Assembly: GCA_050250395.1 (NCBI GenBank)
Contig: JBFWOQ010000001.1
Coordinates: forward strand, 124,001 to 188,000
Direction of reading: 5' to 3'
From: JAGPUQ01 sp050250395
Lineage (GTDB): Bacteria; Pseudomonadota; Gammaproteobacteria; Pseudomonadales; Porticoccaceae
DNA: 64,000 nucleotides
Part shown: piece after piece, positions 59,976 to 64,000 of the stretch
Layout: every line of letters starts with the position of its first letter
Numbering within the stretch: the first letter of the stretch is position 1
Translations under genes and position numbers: made by a program
Notes under the pieces: model-generated
What the model was told of the DNA's origin: nothing
What the model saw: the letters and a program-made list of their open reading frames with translations, nothing else
The model's database searches: none

Positions 59976-60061
59976 TGCGGCTGTGTTATCGACATTTTTC
60001 TATTGGTTTAGAACGACATGATCGGCGTCCGTGCGATGCGGTCTTTTCCTTCAACCCGGCC

Positions 60062-61519
60062 TTAATCCCGGCGCCAGCGGGTTTCCTTGCCGGAATCCTC
60101 CAGCACAATGCCCGCCGCTTTGAGTTGATCGCGGATGGCGTCGGCGCGGGCAAAATCCCGCGCCGCGCGCGCCTGATTTCGTTCCTCGATCAGGTTTTCT
60201 ATCTGCGACTCCTCGATAGAGGCTATCCCGTCGCCAGCGGCGGTGACAGGAGATGCGCCAGCAATCCCCGGCGGTCGCCACTTGAAATAATCCTCGGGAT
60301 CCTGCTGCAGAACGCCCAGAATCGCGCCGATCCCGACCAGCGTGCGCACCTGGTCCAACCAATCTTCACCGGCGCGCGCGCGCTGATTGATAGTGCCCGC
60401 AAGCTCCTGCATCAGCGCGATTGCCGCGCTGGTATTGAAGTCGTCATCCATGGCTTCGACAAAGCGCTGATAGTGCGCATTGCCCCCCATTAGTTCAGCG
60501 GTGAAGGGTATGAGGGCCACCGGCGCGGCGCGACCGATCCTGCCCCTGAGGGCGAAATACAGGCTGTCCAGCCCGGCCTTTGCTTCGCGCAGATTGTCTT
60601 CGGAATAATTGATCGGGCTGCGGTAATGGCTCGACAGCAGGAAAAAACGCACCACTTCCGGATGGTATTTTTCCAGCACTTCACGAATCGTGAAAAAATT
60701 GCCGAGCGACTTCGACATTTTCTCGTCGTCCACCCGCACCGGGCCGGCGTGCATCCAGCAGTGCACATAGGGCTTGCCGGTGGCGGCTTCGCTCTGGGCG
60801 ATCTCGTTTTCGTGGTGCGGGAAAGGCAGGTCCGGGCCGCCGCCATGGATGTCGAAGGTCTCGCCGAGGTGACAGGTGGACATGGCCGAGCACTCGATGT
60901 GCCAGCCCGGCCGGCCCCAGCCCCAGGGGGAAGGCCAGCCCACGGTGCCCAGGGCCGCTGACTTCCAGAGTGCGAAATCGCGGGGATCTTCCTTGGCTTC
61001 GTCGGGATCGACGCGCGCGCCGGCGAGCAGTTCGTCGGGTTTTTTGCCGCTCAACTTGCCGTAGTCGGGAAAGCGCCGTACCCGGTAGTAGACATCGCCG
61101 TTGTCCGCCGTATAGGCGTAATGGCTGTCCACCAGCGTCCCGATCATGGCGAGAATGTCATCGATATGGCCGGTGGCGCGGGGTTCGATGTCGGGCGGCA
61201 ACACGCCGAGGGCGCGCTCATCGGCGTGCATGGCATCGATCATGCGCGCGGTCAGCGCATCGAAGGGCTCGCCGTTTTCGCTGGCGCGATTGAGAATCTT
61301 GTCGTCGATGTCGGTGATGTTGCGCACATAGGTGACATCCCAGCCCTGGCTGCGCAGATAGCGCACGATGGCGTCGAAGCAGACCATCACCCGGGCATGG
61401 CCGATGTGGCAGTAGTCGTACACGGTGATGCCGCAGACATACATGCGGATCTTGCCGGGCTCGATGGGCCGGAACGGTTCCTTGCGGCGGTGCAGGGTGT
61501 TGTAAATCTGGAGCGTCAT
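60062..61519 (-). CDS. cysS: Cysteinyl-tRNA synthetase
   Basis: CysRS charges tRNA-Cys. The 485-residue class I synthetase has the zinc-site Cys in RMYVCGITVYDYCHIGHAR, with its HIGH box, the second zinc segment GRPGWHIECSAMS, and the KMSKS loop DDEKMSKSLGNFF. The C-terminal part before IEERNQARAARDFARADAIRDQL carries a small insertion rich in Ala and Gly. The ATG at 61519 overlaps the glnS stop by 4 bp, so the two synthetases are co-translated on the minus strand. ppiB and lpxH are divergent from this pair. Confidence 0.97.
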   Translation of the reverse strand: MTLQIYNTLHRRKEPFRPIEPGKIRMYVCGITVYDYCHIGHARVMVCFDAIVRYLRSQGWDVTYVRNITDIDDKILNRASENGEPFDALTARMIDAMHADERALGVLPPDIEPRATGHIDDILAMIGTLVDSHYAYTADNGDVYYRVRRFPDYGKLSGKKPDELLAGARVDPDEAKEDPRDFALWKSAALGTVGWPSPWGWGRPGWHIECSAMSTCHLGETFDIHGGGPDLPFPHHENEIAQSEAATGKPYVHCWMHAGPVRVDDEKMSKSLGNFFTIREVLEKYHPEVVRFFLLSSHYRSPINYSEDNLREAKAGLDSLYFALRGRIGRAAPVALIPFTAELMGGNAHYQRFVEAMDDDFNTSAAIALMQELAGTINQRARAGEDWLDQVRTLVGIGAILGVLQQDPEDYFKWRPPGIAGASPVTAAGDGIASIEESQIENLIEERNQARAARDFARADAIRDQLKAAGIVLEDSGKETRWRRD

Positions 61520-63201
61520 GATCGGCCTTCGGTACCCGCCGGTTTGGTGGAGGTGTCGCGCAGGGCGATGGTGCGATTGAACACCAGCCGGGCACCGCTG
61601 CGGTGGTCGCGACAAAAATAGCCCTCGCGCTCGAACTGAAACGTCAGTTCCGGGGAGACCTGGCCCAGACTCGCTTCGCCCTTGCAGCCGCTTAGCCTGA
61701 CCAGCGAATCCGGGTTGATGGCGGCGCGGAAATCGCCGTCGCCTGCGTCGGGCTCGGCCGCGCTGAACAGCCGGTCGTAGAGTCGCACTTCGCAATCGAC
61801 GGCACTTTCTCCTTCTACCCAGTGAATCACGCCCCGGGGTTTGATGCCGGCGGGCGGATCGGCGCCCAGGGTGTCCGGCACCACGGAGGCCAGCACCTCG
61901 CTCAGGGCGCCGCTGGCGTCGCGCACCACATCGTCGGCGCGGATCACATAGGCGCCGCGCAACCGCACCCAGTCGCCCAGCACCAGGCGCTTGAACTGCT
62001 TGCGGGACAGCGCCGTATCCGTGCTGAAGTCGTCGCGGTCGATATAGAGGGTGCCGCCGAAAGGCAGCTCACGCGATCCGAGTTCCGGACGTTGCGGATG
62101 GTTGGGCAGGGACAGGGTCTCGACCGTGCCTGCCGGCCAATTGGTGAGCCTGACCCTGAGCGGGCGCAGCACGCAGAGCGCGCGCGGCGCGTTGTCATTG
62201 AGATCCTGGCGGATAAAGTGCTCGAACTGCCCCATGTCCACCACGCCGTCGGTCTTGGCCACCGCGAGGCTGTCGCAAAAGGCGCGGATCGCCGCGGGTG
62301 TGACACCGCGCCGGCGCAGGCCGGCCAGCGTCGGCATGCGGGGATCGTCCCAGCCATCCACATGGCCCTCTTCCACCAACTGCTTGAGCTTGCGCTTGCT
62401 GGTGACGGTGTAACTGAGATTGAGGCGGCCGAATTCGTACTGCCGGGGCCGCGCAGGCACCGGCAGGTGGTCGAGCAGCCAGTCGTAAAGCGGGCGGTGA
62501 TCGGCGAATTCGAGGGTGCAGATCGAATGGGTGACACCTTCGATGGCGTCTTCCTGGCCGTGGGCGAAGTCGTAGGACGGGTAGATGTTCCAGCGCGCGC
62601 CGCTGCGGTGATGGGCCATGCGCTTGACCCGGTACAGCACCGGATCGCGCAGATTGATATTGGGCGAGGCCATGTCGATCCTGGCCCGCAGCACCATTTT
62701 TCCCTCTTCGACCTCGCCCGCGCCCATGGCGGCCAGCAGGGCGAGATTCTCGGCCACCGGCCGCTCGCGATAGGGGCTGTCGCGGCCCGGCTCGGTCAAG
62801 GTGCCGCGATAATCGCGCATCTGCTCGGGCGTCAGCTCGCAGACATAGGCCTTGCCGGCTCCGATCAGATGCACCGCCCAGGTGTGGAGCTGCTCGAAAT
62901 AATCCGAGGCATAGCGCACTTCGCCCTGCCACTGAAACCCCAGCCAGCGCACATCGGCGATGATGGCGTTGACGAATTCCTCGCTCTCGGTCTCGGGATT
63001 GGTGTCGTCGAAGCGCAGGTTGCAGACCCCGCCGTAGTGCTCGGCAAGTCCGAAGTTCAGGCAGATCGATTTGGCATGGCCGATGTGCAGATAGCCGTTG
63101 GGCTCGGGCGGAAAGCGCGTCACCACCTGCGTGACCGCGCCCTCGGCAAGGTCGCGCTCGATGATCTGCTCAATGAAATTGCGGGGCTTGTCGGAATCCA
63201 T
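61516..63201 (-). CDS. glnS: Glutaminyl-tRNA synthetase
   Basis: GlnRS charges tRNA-Gln and marks a lineage (gamma/beta-proteobacteria and some others) that does not need the Glu-tRNA amidotransferase for this. The 561-residue class I enzyme shows FPPEPNGYLHIGHAKSICLNFG, RFDDTNPETE, the YPSYDFAHGQEDAIEGVTHSICTLEF segment and the VTSKRKLKQLVEEG version of the KMSKS loop, then two anticodon-binding barrels. The ATG at 63201 is standard. It is followed by cysS with a 4-bp overlap. Confidence 0.97.
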   Translation of the reverse strand: MDSDKPRNFIEQIIERDLAEGAVTQVVTRFPPEPNGYLHIGHAKSICLNFGLAEHYGGVCNLRFDDTNPETESEEFVNAIIADVRWLGFQWQGEVRYASDYFEQLHTWAVHLIGAGKAYVCELTPEQMRDYRGTLTEPGRDSPYRERPVAENLALLAAMGAGEVEEGKMVLRARIDMASPNINLRDPVLYRVKRMAHHRSGARWNIYPSYDFAHGQEDAIEGVTHSICTLEFADHRPLYDWLLDHLPVPARPRQYEFGRLNLSYTVTSKRKLKQLVEEGHVDGWDDPRMPTLAGLRRRGVTPAAIRAFCDSLAVAKTDGVVDMGQFEHFIRQDLNDNAPRALCVLRPLRVRLTNWPAGTVETLSLPNHPQRPELGSRELPFGGTLYIDRDDFSTDTALSRKQFKRLVLGDWVRLRGAYVIRADDVVRDASGALSEVLASVVPDTLGADPPAGIKPRGVIHWVEGESAVDCEVRLYDRLFSAAEPDAGDGDFRAAINPDSLVRLSGCKGEASLGQVSPELTFQFEREGYFCRDHRSGARLVFNRTIALRDTSTKPAGTEGRS

Positions 63202-63385
63202 CGCGGACCTTGCGCTGCCGGACCCGGGATCAGGCCCGCCTACTGGGACGAATGCAGCCGGGGATTATAGCCGCGCCCCGCGAAACCGCGAGCCTGAGGC
63301 GCGGGTAGCATCGACCCTGCGGAATTCCCCTGCCCTCTCCCAGCGCTTATCATGCAGCCCCTAGCCAGCGACCGGGCGCATTCCC

Positions 63386-63895
63386 ATGATCACTCTGCAC
63401 ACCAATTACGGCGACATCGACATCGAGCTGGATTTCGACCGCGCCCCCAAGACCGCCGCCAATTTTCTCCAGTACTGCCGTGAGAATTTCTACGCCGGCA
63501 CCATATTTCACCGCGTCATCCCCGGGTTCATGGTGCAGGGCGGCGGCATGGACGCCAACATGCGCGAAAAACGCGGCAATCCCCCGATCCAGAACGAAGC
63601 CGACAACGGCCTCAAGAACGACATCGGCACATTGGCCATGGCGCGCACCAACGATCCGCATTCGGCGTCTTCGCAGTTTTTCATCAACGTGGCCGACAAC
63701 GGCTTCCTGAACCACACGGCGAAGGATGCGCGCGGCTGGGGCTATGCCGTGTTCGGCAAGGTGGTAAACGGCATGGCGGTGGTCGATGAGATCAAGGCCG
63801 TGCCCACCGGCAATGCCGGCCATCATCAGGATGTACCGACCGTCACTGTCGAGATCGAGCGGGTGACGGTCTCCGACGCCTACAGCGACCGCTGA
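63386..63895 (+). CDS. ppiB: Cytoplasmic peptidyl-prolyl cis-trans isomerase B (cyclophilin)
   Basis: A 169-residue cyclophilin without signal peptide, accelerating proline isomerisation during folding. Catalytic and binding residues are in FHRVIPGFMVQGGGMD (Arg, Phe, Met, Gln), TLAMARTNDPHSASSQFFIN and DARGWGYAVFGKVV. The ATG at 63386 is the only reasonable start. It is divergent from glnS and lies 19 bp before lpxH, matching the E. coli cysS/ppiB-lpxH arrangement. Confidence 0.96.
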   Translation: MITLHTNYGDIDIELDFDRAPKTAANFLQYCRENFYAGTIFHRVIPGFMVQGGGMDANMREKRGNPPIQNEADNGLKNDIGTLAMARTNDPHSASSQFFINVADNGFLNHTAKDARGWGYAVFGKVVNGMAVVDEIKAVPTGNAGHHQDVPTVTVEIERVTVSDAYSDR

Positions 63896-63914
63896 AGGAA
63901 ATAGTCCCTACTCC

Positions 63915-64000
63915 GTGACGGCGCTGTTCGTCTCCGATCTGCATCTGACGCCCGAGCGGCCCGGGGTTACCCGGGCCTTCCTCGATTTCCTGCACCAGAC
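63915..64000 (+). CDS. lpxH: UDP-2,3-diacylglucosamine diphosphatase, N-terminus only
   Basis: The first 28 codons of LpxH, which removes UMP from UDP-2,3-diacylglucosamine to form lipid X in lipid A synthesis. From GTG 63915 it reads TALFVSDLHLTPERPGVTRAFLDFL, including the first metallophosphatase motif SDLHL. It follows ppiB by 19 bp. The rest lies beyond the window. Confidence 0.88.
   Translation, partial: MTALFVSDLHLTPERPGVTRAFLDFLHQ

Noticed and set aside
1..64000. tRNA genes, rRNA genes or CRISPR arrays
   Set aside because: Looked for T-loop and CCA-type signatures and regularly spaced direct repeats; none were recognised, though tRNA detection by eye is not exhaustive.

Overview
This 64 kb window is a chromosomal segment from a high-GC, Gram-negative gammaproteobacterium. 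The evidence is gene order as well as gene content. glnE-ilvE-waaF-waaG-waaP, tolC divergent from nudF-DUF1249(yqiB)-cpdA, and cysS divergent from ppiB-lpxH are gammaproteobacterial arrangements, and the waa block with a carbamoyltransferase and extra sugar kinases looks most like Pseudomonas core-LPS loci. Genus and order cannot be settled from the sequence. Acyl-CoA racemase, several SDR dehydrogenases, an amidohydrolase and a DUF1302/DUF1329/RND set suggest a catabolically versatile environmental bacterium.

Layout. 1-2960 (minus): a GspG-like pseudopilin gene followed by a TTG-started membrane GGDEF/EAL protein cut by the window edge. 2983-7034: a small lower-GC mobile island with an IS630-type element, a decayed IS91-type transposase and an AbiE-like toxin/antitoxin locus whose toxin frame is broken. 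7053-10163 (minus): guaB-guaA. 10277-16972 (plus): xseA, a secreted oligopeptidase F, recG, and a luciferase-like oxidoreductase. 17472-23606 (plus): DUF1302 outer-membrane protein, DUF1329 periplasmic protein and an RND/MMPL permease, ending in a 170-bp palindromic repeat that contains the RND stop codon. 23859-28479 (minus): amidohydrolase, alpha-methylacyl-CoA racemase-like protein, HspQ and two tandem HSD10-like SDRs. 28613-34592: osmoregulated periplasmic glucan genes, opgG / small ORF / opgH on minus and divergent Tat-exported opgD on plus. 34616-35371: an SDR. 35627-40303: an orphan GspE/PilB-type ATPase and glnE.

40375-56476 is an LPS inner-core region: ilvE, waaF, waaG, waaP, a protein with two kinase-like domains, a NodU-type carbamoyltransferase, a GT2 glycosyltransferase, an opposing kinase, waaC, hldE, an O-antigen ligase, an aldo/keto reductase plus FAD oxidoreductase pair, and waaA. 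Together they build ADP-heptose, add Kdo, heptose and glucose, phosphorylate and probably carbamoylate the core, and ligate O-antigen. 56451-64000 is conserved housekeeping: tolC, nudF, DUF1249, cpdA, cysS, glnS, ppiB and the start of lpxH.

The most interesting signals are: an AbiE-type operator/promoter in which an inverted repeat spans the antitoxin start codon and the promoter predicts a leaderless transcript; an IS630 copy whose first catalytic Asp is Tyr, placed 22 bp upstream of the pseudopilin/c-di-GMP operon; the DUF1302-DUF1329-RND trans-envelope set; the palindrome at the RND stop codon; a 104-residue unknown ORF between opgG and opgH; and the density of kinase-like domains in the LPS region. 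No tRNA, rRNA or CRISPR array was recognised.
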